A DNA stretch of 64,000 bases from Gordonia sp. ABSL11-1 (GTDB taxonomy: Bacteria; Actinomycetota; Actinomycetes; Mycobacteriales; Mycobacteriaceae), in the NCBI RefSeq assembly GCF_030315685.1, contig NZ_JASXSI010000017.1, forward strand, positions 62,001 to 126,000. Reading direction: 5' to 3'. Below are positions 24,297 to 34,580 of this stretch, in pieces. The translations under genes and the position numbers were made by a program. The notes under the pieces are model-generated. The model had not been told where the DNA came from and searched no databases. It saw only the letters and a program-made list of their open reading frames with translations. Every line of letters starts with the position of its first letter. Position 1 is the stretch's first letter.

Positions 24297-24297
24297 C

Positions 24298-25317
24298 TCA
24301 GCCGGAGGTCTCCGTCGCAGCCGGCGGGCGCTCCCCCTCGTCCGGCCCCAGCGGGCTGACGTCGACGGAGACGTCGATCCGGCTCTTCTTCGACTCGGTG
24401 TAGATCACGCCTCGCAGCGGGGGCACGTCGTCGTAGTCGCGACCCCAGGCCACGGTGACGTGCCGTTCGTCGACCAGTTTGTCGTTGGTCGGGTCGAACG
24501 CGAGCCACCGGTCCCCCGGCAGCCAGACGGCGGCCCACGCGTGGCTGGCGTCGGCGCCGAAGATCCGCATGGTGCCCGGCGGCGGGTCGGTGGCCAGGTA
24601 TCCGGACTCGTAGCGGGCGGCGAGGCCGACCGACCGGAGGCAGGCGATGGCGACGCGGGCGAAGTCCTGGCACACGCCCATCCGGCGCTCCATCACCGTG
24701 TCCACGCGGGTACTGATCGCCGTGGAGCCCGACTTGTAGGTGAAGTCCCGGAAGATTCGTGAGGTGAGATCGGTCACCGCCTCGATGAGCGGCCGACCGG
24801 GGGTGAAGACCTGGTTCGCGTAGTCGGCGACCGCCGGGGTGATCTCCGGCGGGTGGAGATCGAGCACGAACTCCGTGGCGCCGGCACCCGCGGTCCCCGC
24901 CGCGGCCGGACGCGCCTGCTCCCATGGTCCGAGCGCGGCGGGTGACAGCCGCAGTCCTGCGTCGGGCGGATCGACCTCCACGATCGAGGTGGCCGTCACC
25001 ACGAGCGAGTCGTGGTTGGTGCGCACGTGGAAGTAGGAGTCGCTGTTCCCGTAGACGTCGACACCGGTCGACACGTCGTCGGGCTCGGGTTCGATGACCA
25101 CCTCGGCCGACCGGACACGCTGCTGCGGGAGCTCACGAGGGGTCAGATAGCACCGCCCGTACGACGACGACACGACGTCGTCATAGGTGTAGCGGGTCCG
25201 GTGCATCACCCGATAGCGGCGGGTGTGAACCGGAACGTCGGTGGCGCCGGGACGATCGGTCACGTCGGTGTCCGGACCGGAGGACCCGGTCGTCGAGGAG
25301 GCGTCGGGAGTGGTCAC
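24298..25317 (-). CDS. Transglutaminase-like cysteine protease family protein
   Basis: This 339-residue protein has an N-terminal beta-rich transglutaminase-N domain (about residues 32-130) and a transglutaminase/protease core. The complete Cys-His-Asp triad is visible: Cys216 (GVCQDFA), His259 (SHAW) and Asp275 (FDPTN). No signal peptide is evident, so a cytosolic role is likely. The GTG start overlaps the ATP-grasp gene's stop as GTGA. It resembles Rv2569c of M. tuberculosis. In the comparative-genomics literature such proteins are predicted to cleave or link peptides made by neighbouring amidoligases; I know of no experimental proof. Confidence 0.85.
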   Translation of the reverse strand: MTTPDASSTTGSSGPDTDVTDRPGATDVPVHTRRYRVMHRTRYTYDDVVSSSYGRCYLTPRELPQQRVRSAEVVIEPEPDDVSTGVDVYGNSDSYFHVRTNHDSLVVTATSIVEVDPPDAGLRLSPAALGPWEQARPAAAGTAGAGATEFVLDLHPPEITPAVADYANQVFTPGRPLIEAVTDLTSRIFRDFTYKSGSTAISTRVDTVMERRMGVCQDFARVAIACLRSVGLAARYESGYLATDPPPGTMRIFGADASHAWAAVWLPGDRWLAFDPTNDKLVDERHVTVAWGRDYDDVPPLRGVIYTESKKSRIDVSVDVSPLGPDEGERPPAATETSG

Positions 25318-28112
25318 GGCGTGTCCTCGCCTCCGCCGCCCCAGATCGGCTGGGCCTGGCGCGGTGGCGCGAACTTCGTCCGACCCAGGACGTCGGACAA
25401 GTCGCGCAGTCCGGTGCCGATGGTCGACATCAGGTCGGCGAGGTCGCTGCGACGACCGTCCGTGTCCGCGGTGGCGAGATCATCGGGATCGGATCGTCGG
25501 AGTTCGGCGATGAGATCCTCGACGATGCGTTCGGCCGCCGCCGAACGCAGTTCGTCGGGCAGCGCGGCGAGGTCTGCTCTCGTCAGGGTCAGCTGGTAGA
25601 TCAACGACCGCGGGTTGGACTCGTCGAAGAACAGCAGGCCGGCAACGGTCCCGAACTGGTAGAGCCCTCGATTGCGCCTGCGGTAGATGACCGACGACTC
25701 GTTCGCGACGAGGTAGGACTCCAGCAGCGCCTGCTCGACCTCACGGTCGTGAGGGGCGACGAACAAGGCCCTCGTGAGGTCGGCGAGCGTCAGGGCCCGT
25801 TCGATACGGCGCCCGATGTCCATGAACAACCACCCGGCGTCGTGGACCATCGACTCCGCCTGCAGACCGGCGAGGGCAAGCACGCCGTGCAACACCTCGT
25901 CATGGGCGAGCCGCAGTTCCGATCCGGGATCGAGGCCGGTGTCGGTGGACCGGTCGTCGGAGGCGCGCTCGTCGGTCGTGTCGTCACCGGCGGCGAGACG
26001 GTCGGCACGCACCTGGGCGCCGAGGCGGTCGATGGCCCGCTCGACGGGGGTGAGCACCATCCATGTGCTCGTCGACATCTGGTCTCGGACCGCCCGCGCC
26101 GACGACACGAGCCGCTCGACGGAATGCGCGATGGTGCCGGGGACCGACCGCGCCACGGTCAGATCGGTGATCGTGGCGATCGCCTCGTCGACCCGGTCCG
26201 GGGTCGGTGCCGCCTCGGCGCCGTCCGCAAGCAGGGCAGCACTGTCGAGATAGCGGGCGGTCCCGGTGATGGTCGCGGTCGCGTGCAGGATCATCGGCAC
26301 GGCGGCGGGGCCGCTCATCCACGGTCGGTACTGGACCTCCTGATAGCGCTCGCGGGCGACCTTGGCCAGCCGCGTCGTCGACTCGACGCGCTCCCCGTAA
26401 CGTCCGAACCAGAACAGGTCCGACAGAACGCGCGGACTGGCCGCCGCGGCGATGTCGGAGTACCCGGTCCGTGCCGGACGCCCGGGTGCGGGTACCGCGA
26501 GGACGTCGTCGTCGGGAGCGGCGCGTGTCGTCGACTTGCGCGAGACATGCCCGCCGACGTCGGCGCTGGTCACCCACACGTCCTTGGCCGCCACGACATG
26601 CTGCGCCGATCCGGCCGGGCCGTCGGCGAGGACCGATCCGAGCCCACCCGGCAGGACGGCGTAGGTCGGTCCCTGCGCGACGCTGAAGGCGCGCACGCCG
26701 ACGGGGGCCGCACGCACCACGGTGGCGGTGCCGACGCCGCCGGTCCCGTCGCGCCCCGGGATCATCGACGGCGCCATGGACGGGGGCTGCAGCGTGCGTG
26801 CGACCCACGGCCATGTCTGCGACACGATGCGATCACGCAGGCGGGCGCGGGTGGCGGAATCGGTCAGCGGCATCACATACTCGTCACCGCTCCGGATGTC
26901 GGTGATGACCAGATCGTCCAGATCGGCGAGGATCTTGCCACGCTGCAGATCGTCACCCGCCCACAGCGTCGGCACCGACGGCAGCGTCAACTCCTCGTCG
27001 AGCAGGACCGGCGCGAGCAGCTCGAGGACGGTGTGCAGCGCCGGGTTCTCCAGCACGCCGCTGCCCAGCGTGTTGACCACGGTCACGGTCCCGCGCGAGA
27101 TCGCCTCGACGAGACCGGCCACGCCGAGCCGGGAGTCGGTGCGCAGGTCGAGCGGGTCCGCGTAGTCGGCGTCGATCCGACGCAGCAGCACGTCGACCCG
27201 TTTGAACTTGCCGAGCGACCGCATGTAGACGACGCCGTCGCGCACGGTGAGATCGGTGCCCTCGACCAGCGGGAGGCCGAGCACCGAGGCGAGGTAGGCC
27301 TGGTCGAACGCGGTCTCGGACATGCTGCCGGGACTCAGGACCGCCACCGTCGGATCGTCGACCCCCGGCGGCGCGTAGTCGAACAGTGCCAGGCGCAGCG
27401 TGCCGGCGAAGCTCGTCATCGCCCGCGGCGCACACCGTTGGAACAGTTGCGGGAACGTTCGGGACAGCAGGCGACGGTCGACGATCGCGAAGCCGATGCC
27501 CGACGGCGCCTGGGTCCGGTCCGCGTAGACCTCGAACCGGCCGTCCGGTGATCGGACGAGATCGAGCGCATGCAGGAACAGGCCGTGCGGGCCGGGCACC
27601 TCGAGCCGCGCCGCCTTGCGGATGTATCCCGGGTGGCCGAACACCATCTCGGGCGGGATCAGTCCGGAGGTGATGGTCTTCTGGTCGCGGTAGAGGTCGC
27701 GCAACAGCAGATCGAGCAGCATCGACCGTTGGGTGATGGCCTTCTCCAGCTCCGACCACTCGCTGCCGTCGATGATCAGCGGGACCGGGTCGATCTGCCA
27801 GTCCCGGGCGACGGTGGCGACGCCGTCGAACTGGTTGTAGACGACCCCCTCGTCGCTGACGGCGCCGGCCAGCCGCGCGGCGGCCGCACGCAGGCGAACC
27901 TCGCCCCGGGCGGCGTATCCGTCGACGAGATCGGTCCACGCGGTCCGCGTGCGGCCTGCACTGTCGAGCATCTCGTCGAAGGGGGCCGCCGACGACGACC
28001 CCGCGACGGGGGCCAGGCGGTCGATCTCGAAGAGTGCGGAGCCATCCGGCCGATACCGGTCGAAGACCTCGGGCAGAACACCGCCGATCGGGCTGCCCGA
28101 CGAAACAGTCAC
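25314..28112 (-). CDS. Circularly permuted ATP-grasp / alpha-E fusion protein
   Basis: This 932-residue protein joins two uncharacterised modules. Residues about 20-500 match the circularly permuted ATP-grasp family (DUF404/DUF407 type), with conserved stretches GVVYNQFDGVATVARDW, LPSVPTLWAG and NTLGSGVLENPA. Residues about 570-905 match the helical alpha-E (DUF403) domain, opening SPRVLSDLFWFGRYGERVE. In many bacteria these are separate adjacent genes. ATP-grasp enzymes form C-N bonds via acyl phosphates, so peptide or amide ligation is the expected chemistry. The substrate is unknown. GTGA overlaps link it to both neighbours. An Ala/Pro/Ser-rich linker joins the halves. Confidence 0.82.
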   Translation of the reverse strand: MTVSSGSPIGGVLPEVFDRYRPDGSALFEIDRLAPVAGSSSAAPFDEMLDSAGRTRTAWTDLVDGYAARGEVRLRAAAARLAGAVSDEGVVYNQFDGVATVARDWQIDPVPLIIDGSEWSELEKAITQRSMLLDLLLRDLYRDQKTITSGLIPPEMVFGHPGYIRKAARLEVPGPHGLFLHALDLVRSPDGRFEVYADRTQAPSGIGFAIVDRRLLSRTFPQLFQRCAPRAMTSFAGTLRLALFDYAPPGVDDPTVAVLSPGSMSETAFDQAYLASVLGLPLVEGTDLTVRDGVVYMRSLGKFKRVDVLLRRIDADYADPLDLRTDSRLGVAGLVEAISRGTVTVVNTLGSGVLENPALHTVLELLAPVLLDEELTLPSVPTLWAGDDLQRGKILADLDDLVITDIRSGDEYVMPLTDSATRARLRDRIVSQTWPWVARTLQPPSMAPSMIPGRDGTGGVGTATVVRAAPVGVRAFSVAQGPTYAVLPGGLGSVLADGPAGSAQHVVAAKDVWVTSADVGGHVSRKSTTRAAPDDDVLAVPAPGRPARTGYSDIAAAASPRVLSDLFWFGRYGERVESTTRLAKVARERYQEVQYRPWMSGPAAVPMILHATATITGTARYLDSAALLADGAEAAPTPDRVDEAIATITDLTVARSVPGTIAHSVERLVSSARAVRDQMSTSTWMVLTPVERAIDRLGAQVRADRLAAGDDTTDERASDDRSTDTGLDPGSELRLAHDEVLHGVLALAGLQAESMVHDAGWLFMDIGRRIERALTLADLTRALFVAPHDREVEQALLESYLVANESSVIYRRRNRGLYQFGTVAGLLFFDESNPRSLIYQLTLTRADLAALPDELRSAAAERIVEDLIAELRRSDPDDLATADTDGRRSDLADLMSTIGTGLRDLSDVLGRTKFAPPRQAQPIWGGGGEDTP

Positions 28113-31100
28113 CGGAGAACTGTACGTGCCCGACGCAGGTCGAGGATGGCCGGGACCCCGGAATCGGTGGCCAGCCGGGCGTGACGTTCACGCAGGAGGC
28201 CGACGTCGACGGCACCGGTGGTGTGCCCGGTCGACTCGAATCGTCCGTTGCGCCGGGACTCCGCCTCGACCGCGTTGACCGGCGGGCGATCGTAGGCCCG
28301 TCCGCCCGGGTGCACGACGTGATACGTCGCTCCGCCGACGGACCGTTCGCTGACGGTGTCGATGAGGTCGAACGTGAGCGGCGTGTCGATGGTGATCGTC
28401 GGGTGCAGGGCGCTCGGCGGCTGCCACGCCCGGAAGCGGATGCCCGCGACTCGCTCCCCGGTACGGCCCGTCGGCCGTAACGGGATCGGGAAACCGTTGC
28501 AGGTCAACAGGAATCGATCATCCTCACCGCCGAGAACGCGCACCTGCACCCGCTCGACGGACGAATCCACGTACCGGGCCGTGCCGGTCCCGGTCGACTC
28601 CTCCCCGAGGGTGTTCCACGGCTCGATCGCACCCCGCAGTTCGACCTCGTGATCGCGGATCTGGACCGTACCGAGCCGAGGAAAGCGGAATTCGGTGAAC
28701 GGGTCCAGCCATGCTGTGTCGAACGGGTAACCCGCCTCGCGCAGTTCTTCGGCGACGAGTGCTATGTCGGCGATGAGGTGATGCGGCAGCAAGTACTTGC
28801 CGTGCAGGTCGGCGCCGTGCCGGATCAACCGGCCACGGTAAGGCTGCTCCCAGAACCAGGAAACGAGCGACCGCACCAGCAACGACTGCACCATGGCCAT
28901 CTGGTGGTGCGGCGGCATCTCGAACGCCCGCAGCTCCAACAGGCCGAGGCGGCCTCGCGACGAGTCCGGACTGTAGAGCTTGTCGATGCAGAACTCGGCG
29001 CGGTGGGTGTTCCCGGTGATGTCGGTCAGCAGGTGTCGCAGCGCCCGGTCGGTCACCCACGGGTTCGGTGGAGCGTCGGCCGTCACACCGCCGGCCGCCT
29101 TGACCGCGAGGCGGTCGATCTCGGCGAAGGCGATCTCCAGCTCGTACAACGACGACTCGCGGCCCTCGTCCACGCGGGGGGCCTGCGAGGTCGTCCCGAC
29201 GAAACGGCCGGAGAACAGATAGGACAGCGATGGGTGGCGCTGCCAGTAGGTCAGCATCGACACGAGCAGGTCCGGCCGACGCAGCATCGGCGAGTCGGCC
29301 GGAGTACGTCCGCCGAGGGTGATGTGGTTGCCGCCACCGGTGCCGCCATGGCTTCCGTCCAGGTCGAACGTCTCCGTGCCGAGCCGTGCACGACGGGCGT
29401 GCTCGTAGAGCGATTCGAGAAGGTCGGACTGCTCACCGAAACTGTGCGTCGGCTGGATGTTCACCTCGATCACACCGGGATCCGGTGTCACAGTGAGTGT
29501 GGTGAGGCGTCCGTCCGCGGGTGGTCCGTAGCCCTCGACGACGATCGGCGTGTCGATCGCCGCGGCCGCCTCCTCCAGCATCTCGACGATCGCGAGGAAC
29601 TCCTCCAGCGCGGCGGTCGGCGGGAGGAACGCGTGCAGGACATCGTTGCGCACCTCGGCGACGATGGCGGTCCGCGGCACGAACGCGGACGGGTCCACCT
29701 CTGTCACCGTCCACCCGAGCGCCTCCGCCGGATCGTCGGGCAGGGCGTCGGGGCGCACGGACGGGTCGACCTCGAAGACGGTCGGCGCCTGCCCCCAGGA
29801 CAGCGAGTTCAGCGGCAGTCGGAGTCCCGCCGGCGAGGTGCCCGGGGTCAGCACGAGCCGGCCGCGGCGGGTCGTCCAGCGTGCGGACTGCCACGCCGAA
29901 TCGTCGTCGCTGCGGCTGAGCGGCAGGACGAAGGCGGTCGGCCCGGCCACCGAGCCGTCGAGTCGCCGCAACAGTGCCTGGCGGGCAGCGGTGGAGTCGT
30001 CGGCGGGTTCGAGGTCCTCCTCGAGTTCTTCGGCCTCAGCGGCCGCCTCGGCCAGTTGCGTCGCGCGCATCGTGCGTAGGGTGGGGTCGTCGGCCGGATC
30101 CCCCGGCGGCAGGGTGGACAGCTCGCGCATCCGTACCAACGGGTCCTCGAACGCGGGCATCACCTGCGACAGCGGGAGTCCGAGGCGGGACGCGAACGCG
30201 ATCAGCAGTTTCTCCGCGACGCCGGAGGACACCGATGCGTCGGACGCCCCGCCGTGCGTCTCGGTCTGGATGCTCGCCTCGGCGGCCGCACGATCCGACC
30301 AGGGATCGGCGAGCAATTCCGGCCGGCGCCAGATCGCCAGGCCGTCCGCACGCCACATCAGCGCGATCTGCCAGCGCGGCAACGGTTCCCCGGGATACCA
30401 CTTGCCCTGGCTGCGTTGCACGAGCCCGGCCGGCGCGTACGCCGCCTGCAGGCGGCCCGCGAGGTCGGAGGCCAATTGCCGCTTGTGCGCGCCGTCGGCG
30501 GCGGTGGTCCATTCGGGATCGGTCTGGTTGTCGATCGAGACGAATGTCGGTTCGCCACCCATCGTCAGCCGGACGTCATTGCGTTCCATCGTCGCGTCGA
30601 GGTCGGCACCAAGTTCCTGCACGCGCTCCCACTGTGACGGGGTGTACGGCAGCGTCACCCGCGGGTCCTCGTGGAACCGGGTCACCGTGTTGGAGAAGTC
30701 GAGTGTGGCGTGACACGGTCCGGTCGCTCCGGTGATCGGTGCGGCACCACCGGGATTGGGGGTCGCGGCCAGCGGGATGTGTCCCTCGCCGGCGAACAGG
30801 CCGGAGGTCGGATCCATACCGACCCACCCTGCACCGGGCAGGTACACCTCGGTCCACGCGTGCAGGTCGGTGAAATCGGCGTCGGGGCCGGACGGGCCGT
30901 CGATCGACTTGACGTCGGAGGTCAGCTGGACCAGGTAGCCGGAGACGAACCGCGCGGCAAGGCCGAGCTCCCGCAGGATGGCGACGAGCAGCCAGGCGGA
31001 GTCGCGACAGGATCCGATCCCGCTGGCAAGGGTGTGCTCGGGGGTCTGCACTCCGGCCTCGAGACGCACGGTGTAGCCGACGGCCTGCTGCACGGCACGG

Positions 31101-31579
31101 TTCAGCGCGACCAGGAAATCGATGATCCGCACATGTCCGGTGGGCCGGTGCTCGGCGGCGAACTCGGCGATCGCGGGGTGTACCGGTGCGCCCGCGAACT
31201 CACCCTCGGTGACCCCGACCGGGCGCAGGAAGATCTCGAGGTCGTCGGACAGCTCCTCGGGATAGTCGAAGCCGTAGTCCTCGGCCCAGTCCTCGATGAA
31301 GAAATCGAACGGGTTGATCGCGGTGAGGTCGGCGATGAGGCTGACGGTGACCGACAGGGTCGACGACGGTTCTCCGAAGACCAGACGCGCCATGTAGTTG
31401 CTGAAGGCGTCCTGTTGCCAGTTCAGGAAGTGGTCCGCCGGTTCGACTTTCAGCGAATACGCCTCGATCGGTGTCCGTGAGTGCGGCGCCGGGCGCAGCC
31501 GCACCACGTGCGGGAAGATCTTGACCGGGCGATCGAATGCGTAGCTCGTGCGATGCTCGAGGGCCACCTTGATCGTCAT
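28109..31579 (-). CDS. Transglutaminase-like / DUF2126 putative amidoligase fusion
   Basis: This 1156-residue protein is similar in length and layout to Rv2566 of M. tuberculosis. The N-terminal third is a transglutaminase-like domain with triad Cys191 (GSCRDSAW), His240 (DLHAW) and Asp256 (MDPTS). The remainder is the DUF2126 region, with MGGEPTF near 340, EVNIQPTHSF near 705 and a glycine/histidine motif GSHGGTGGGNHITLGG near 742; DUF2126 is described as a putative amidoligase family. It is the first gene of a tightly overlapping operon. No clear Shine-Dalgarno precedes the ATG, and it starts 88 bases after aspS. Substrate unknown. Confidence 0.85.
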   Translation of the reverse strand: MTIKVALEHRTSYAFDRPVKIFPHVVRLRPAPHSRTPIEAYSLKVEPADHFLNWQQDAFSNYMARLVFGEPSSTLSVTVSLIADLTAINPFDFFIEDWAEDYGFDYPEELSDDLEIFLRPVGVTEGEFAGAPVHPAIAEFAAEHRPTGHVRIIDFLVALNRAVQQAVGYTVRLEAGVQTPEHTLASGIGSCRDSAWLLVAILRELGLAARFVSGYLVQLTSDVKSIDGPSGPDADFTDLHAWTEVYLPGAGWVGMDPTSGLFAGEGHIPLAATPNPGGAAPITGATGPCHATLDFSNTVTRFHEDPRVTLPYTPSQWERVQELGADLDATMERNDVRLTMGGEPTFVSIDNQTDPEWTTAADGAHKRQLASDLAGRLQAAYAPAGLVQRSQGKWYPGEPLPRWQIALMWRADGLAIWRRPELLADPWSDRAAAEASIQTETHGGASDASVSSGVAEKLLIAFASRLGLPLSQVMPAFEDPLVRMRELSTLPPGDPADDPTLRTMRATQLAEAAAEAEELEEDLEPADDSTAARQALLRRLDGSVAGPTAFVLPLSRSDDDSAWQSARWTTRRGRLVLTPGTSPAGLRLPLNSLSWGQAPTVFEVDPSVRPDALPDDPAEALGWTVTEVDPSAFVPRTAIVAEVRNDVLHAFLPPTAALEEFLAIVEMLEEAAAAIDTPIVVEGYGPPADGRLTTLTVTPDPGVIEVNIQPTHSFGEQSDLLESLYEHARRARLGTETFDLDGSHGGTGGGNHITLGGRTPADSPMLRRPDLLVSMLTYWQRHPSLSYLFSGRFVGTTSQAPRVDEGRESSLYELEIAFAEIDRLAVKAAGGVTADAPPNPWVTDRALRHLLTDITGNTHRAEFCIDKLYSPDSSRGRLGLLELRAFEMPPHHQMAMVQSLLVRSLVSWFWEQPYRGRLIRHGADLHGKYLLPHHLIADIALVAEELREAGYPFDTAWLDPFTEFRFPRLGTVQIRDHEVELRGAIEPWNTLGEESTGTGTARYVDSSVERVQVRVLGGEDDRFLLTCNGFPIPLRPTGRTGERVAGIRFRAWQPPSALHPTITIDTPLTFDLIDTVSERSVGGATYHVVHPGGRAYDRPPVNAVEAESRRNGRFESTGHTTGAVDVGLLRERHARLATDSGVPAILDLRRARTVLR

Positions 31580-31667
31580 GGTCAGAAATCACATCACAGA
31601 TGCCGACCCGGTGCCGGATATGCGGGCCGGATCACCGACCCGCACACCGGCGTCACGCTGACGTGGG

Positions 31668-33479
31668 TCAGGCCTCGGCATCGGCCGGCTCGGCATCGCC
31701 GGCGCCCGGACGGTGGCGCGGCACCGGCTTCGCGTCGATCCCGGACTCCGCGCGCTGTTGCGGGGTGATCGGCGCGGGAGCGTCGGTCAACGGGTCGACA
31801 CCGCCACCCGACTTCGGGAACGCGATCACCTCGCGGATCGAGCTCTCCCCGGCCAGCAGTGCGGTGATCCGATCCCACCCGAACGCGATACCGCCGTGCG
31901 GGGGCGCTCCGTAGGCGAAGGCGTCGAGCAGGAAGCCGAACTTCTCCTGGGCCTCGTCGTGGCCGATGCCCATGATCTCGAAGACCCGCTCCTGCACATC
32001 GCGCTGGTGGATACGGATCGAGCCGCCGCCGATCTCGTTGCCGTTGCACACGATGTCGTAGGCATAGGCGAGTGCGGCACCGGGATCGGTGTCGAGGGTG
32101 GCCAGCGATTCCGGCTTCGGAGCGGTGAACGCATGGTGCACCGCGGTCCAGGCCCCGGACCCGACGGCGATGTCGCCGGAGGCCGTGGCGTCGTCGGCCG
32201 GCTCGAACAGGGGCGCGTCCACGACCCAGGTGAATGCCCAGGCGTCGTCGTTGATCAGACCGAGGCGAGACGCGATCTCGCCCCGGGCGGCGCCGAGCAG
32301 TGCGCGCTGCGCCTTGACCGGTCCGGCCGCGAAGAAGACACAGTCGCCGGGTGCGGCATCCACGTGTGCGACCAGTCCGGCGCGCTCCGCGTCGGACAGG
32401 TTCTTGGCGACGGGACCGCCGAGTTCCCCGTCCTCGCCGACGAGGACATAGGCGAGCCCCTTGGCGCCACGCTGCTTGGCCCACTCCTGCCAGGCATCGA
32501 GCTGGCGTCGGGGCTGAGAGGCCCCGCCCGGCATGACGACGGCGCCCACGTACGGCGCCTGGAAGACCCGGAAGGGGGTGTCGGCGAAGAAGTCGGTGCA
32601 CTCCACGAGCTCGAGACCGAAACGCAGATCCGGTTTGTCGCTGCCGAAGCGCCGCATCGCGTCGGCGTAGGTGATGCGCGGGATCGGTGTCGTGATCTCG
32701 ACCCCGATCAGCTTCCACAGTGCGACCAGGATCTCCTCGGCGAGCGCGATGACGTCGTCCTGGTCGACGAAGCTCATCTCGAGGTCCAGCTGGGTGAACT
32801 CAGGCTGGCGGTCCGCGCGGAAGTCCTCGTCGCGATAGCACCGGGCGATCTGGTAGTACCGTTCCATCCCGGCCACCATGAGCAGCTGTTTGAACAGCTG
32901 CGGGCTCTGCGGCAACGCATAGAAGGTGCCCGGCTGCAGACGCGCCGGCACCAGGAAGTCGCGAGCGCCTTCCGGGGTCGAGCGGGTTAGCGTCGGGGTC
33001 TCGATCTCGACGAAGTCGTGATCGGCGAGCACACCGCGGGCTGCCGCGTTCACCTTCGACCGCAGGCGGAGTGCGTGCGCGGGCTTGTCGCGACGCAGGT
33101 CGAGGTAGCGATGGCGCAGGCGCGCCTCCTCACCCGGCGCGTCGTCCAGCTGGAACGGAAGCGGTGCCGACGCGTTCAGCACCTCGAGTGACGTGGCGTT
33201 GATCTCGATGGCCCCGGACGGGAGGTTCGGGTTCTCGCTGCCCTCTGGACGCACCTCGACGACACCGGTCACCGCCACGCAGAACTCGGCGCGCAGGCGA
33301 TGGGCGGCCTCGGCGACCGACTCGTCACGGAAGACGACCTGGACCAGGCCCGAGCTGTCCCGCAGATCGATGAAGACCACGCCCCCGTGATCACGACGAC
33401 GGGCAACCCAGCCGGCGACGGTGACGGTCTGCGAAGCGTCGGCGCTGCGAAGCGAGCCGGCCAGATGCGTGCGGAGCAC
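31668..33479 (-). CDS. aspS: Aspartyl-tRNA synthetase
   Basis: AspRS charges tRNA-Asp. The 603-residue protein has an N-terminal OB anticodon-binding domain, the class II motifs (motif 2 [20 protein letters not shown], motif 3 GIAFGWDRI) and the bacterial GAD insertion. Mycobacterial relatives are non-discriminating enzymes that also charge tRNA-Asn; whether this one does cannot be read from the sequence. The GTG at 33479 follows AAGGA. An Ala/Asp/Pro-rich tail of about 20 residues ends the protein. Confidence 0.97.
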   Translation of the reverse strand: MLRTHLAGSLRSADASQTVTVAGWVARRRDHGGVVFIDLRDSSGLVQVVFRDESVAEAAHRLRAEFCVAVTGVVEVRPEGSENPNLPSGAIEINATSLEVLNASAPLPFQLDDAPGEEARLRHRYLDLRRDKPAHALRLRSKVNAAARGVLADHDFVEIETPTLTRSTPEGARDFLVPARLQPGTFYALPQSPQLFKQLLMVAGMERYYQIARCYRDEDFRADRQPEFTQLDLEMSFVDQDDVIALAEEILVALWKLIGVEITTPIPRITYADAMRRFGSDKPDLRFGLELVECTDFFADTPFRVFQAPYVGAVVMPGGASQPRRQLDAWQEWAKQRGAKGLAYVLVGEDGELGGPVAKNLSDAERAGLVAHVDAAPGDCVFFAAGPVKAQRALLGAARGEIASRLGLINDDAWAFTWVVDAPLFEPADDATASGDIAVGSGAWTAVHHAFTAPKPESLATLDTDPGAALAYAYDIVCNGNEIGGGSIRIHQRDVQERVFEIMGIGHDEAQEKFGFLLDAFAYGAPPHGGIAFGWDRITALLAGESSIREVIAFPKSGGGVDPLTDAPAPITPQQRAESGIDAKPVPRHRPGAGDAEPADAEA

Positions 33480-33501
33480 TCAAAGTCCTTCCAAGGGGGT
33501 A

Positions 33502-33525
33502 CGAGATGGATCTCGGGTCATCCTA
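33502..33525 (-). promoter_or_regulatory. aspS promoter -10 and adjacent palindrome
   Basis: On the minus strand TAGGAT (33520-33525) fits a -10. Just downstream, around the predicted start point, lies a 14-base palindrome CGAGAT-GG-ATCTCG (33502-33515), which could be an operator or the top of a leader hairpin. No T-box core was seen between it and the aspS start. Confidence 0.35.
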
Positions 33526-33716
33526 CTTTCGCACCGTTGACCTGCCCGCACCCGGCCGTCCCACGGTCCTGCGCGACGCGCGGCGGGTTCCGACACGCCC
33601 TGGTGTGCCATCGATCACCTCACCACGACACCGGCGGCGAATATGCTCGATCCTGCCGTCCCGGACGTCTCCCGCCCGGGAGCCGGACGCGGTGCCCGCC
33701 GGACCGAGGAGCTCAC

Positions 33717-34580
33717 ATGACATTTCAGGGTGGTGGCCCACTCGACACCGGCAACGTGTCGGGCGGCGGTGGTGGCGGTGGCGTGGGACGGATCGCGCTC
33801 GGCGGCGGCGCCGGACTCGTGATCACGCTCATCGCATTGTTCTTCGGTATCGACCCCGGATCGATCACCGGTGGCGCGGGTACCGGGACGTCGCCGAACA
33901 GCCAGAACTCGTCGGAAATCGATGCGCAGATCCGCTCGTGCACCATCGAGAAGGCCAACACCGACGACATCTGCCGGATCGTCGCGACCACGAACAGCCT
34001 CGACCAGGTCTGGTCGGAGCAGATGCGCGGGTACACCCCGCCGGACACGAAGATCTTCTCCGGGTCGGTGAACACGGGGTGCGGTGCGGCGACGTCGGCG
34101 ACCGGGCCGTTCTACTGCCCGGCCGACAGCACGGCGTACTTCGATCCGACGTTCTTCGCCCAGCTGAAACAAATGGGCGGCAGCGATGGTCCGCTCGCCC
34201 AGGAGTACGTCGTCGCCCACGAGTACGGCCATCACGTGCAGAACCTGACCGGCGCCCTCCAGAAGGGCAACCGGATGGGTTCACAGGGCCCGCTGTCCGG
34301 TTCGGTTCGTGTAGAACTCCAGGCCGACTGTCTCGCCGGCGTCTGGGCGTATCACGCGGACAAGGGCCCCGATGCGATGCTCGAACCGCTGACCCAGGAC
34401 CAGATCGCCACCGTCGTGCAGACCGCGAAGGCGATCGGGGACGACACGATCCAGGGCGCCAACTCGAACCCGGAGGGCTGGACGCACGGTTCGGCACAGC
34501 AGCGTGTCCGGTGGTTCGGTATCGGGTACAAGTCCGGCGATCCGCGCCAGTGCGACACCTTCGCCACCAACGATCTGTGA
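33717..34580 (+). CDS. Neutral zinc metallopeptidase (YpfJ family)
   Basis: This 287-residue protein has a short Gly-rich N-terminus, one membrane helix (about residues 26-44) and an extracytoplasmic domain with the zinc motif HEYGH at 168-172 and a downstream Glu200 in VELQADC, the expected third ligand. Four cysteines before the motif may form disulfides. A similar gene (Rv2575) lies beside aspS in M. tuberculosis. The ATG at 33717 is preceded by GAGGA seven bases away; longer upstream readings are rejected. It is divergent from aspS, and the 237-base spacer has a -10-like TATGCT at 33642-33647. Confidence 0.87.
   Translation: MTFQGGGPLDTGNVSGGGGGGGVGRIALGGGAGLVITLIALFFGIDPGSITGGAGTGTSPNSQNSSEIDAQIRSCTIEKANTDDICRIVATTNSLDQVWSEQMRGYTPPDTKIFSGSVNTGCGAATSATGPFYCPADSTAYFDPTFFAQLKQMGGSDGPLAQEYVVAHEYGHHVQNLTGALQKGNRMGSQGPLSGSVRVELQADCLAGVWAYHADKGPDAMLEPLTQDQIATVVQTAKAIGDDTIQGANSNPEGWTHGSAQQRVRWFGIGYKSGDPRQCDTFATNDL

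Noticed and set aside
33506..34576. Possible 5' extension of the DUF885 gene
   Set aside because: It lies in another frame over the complete metallopeptidase gene. The GTGA overlap and family length support the start at 34577.
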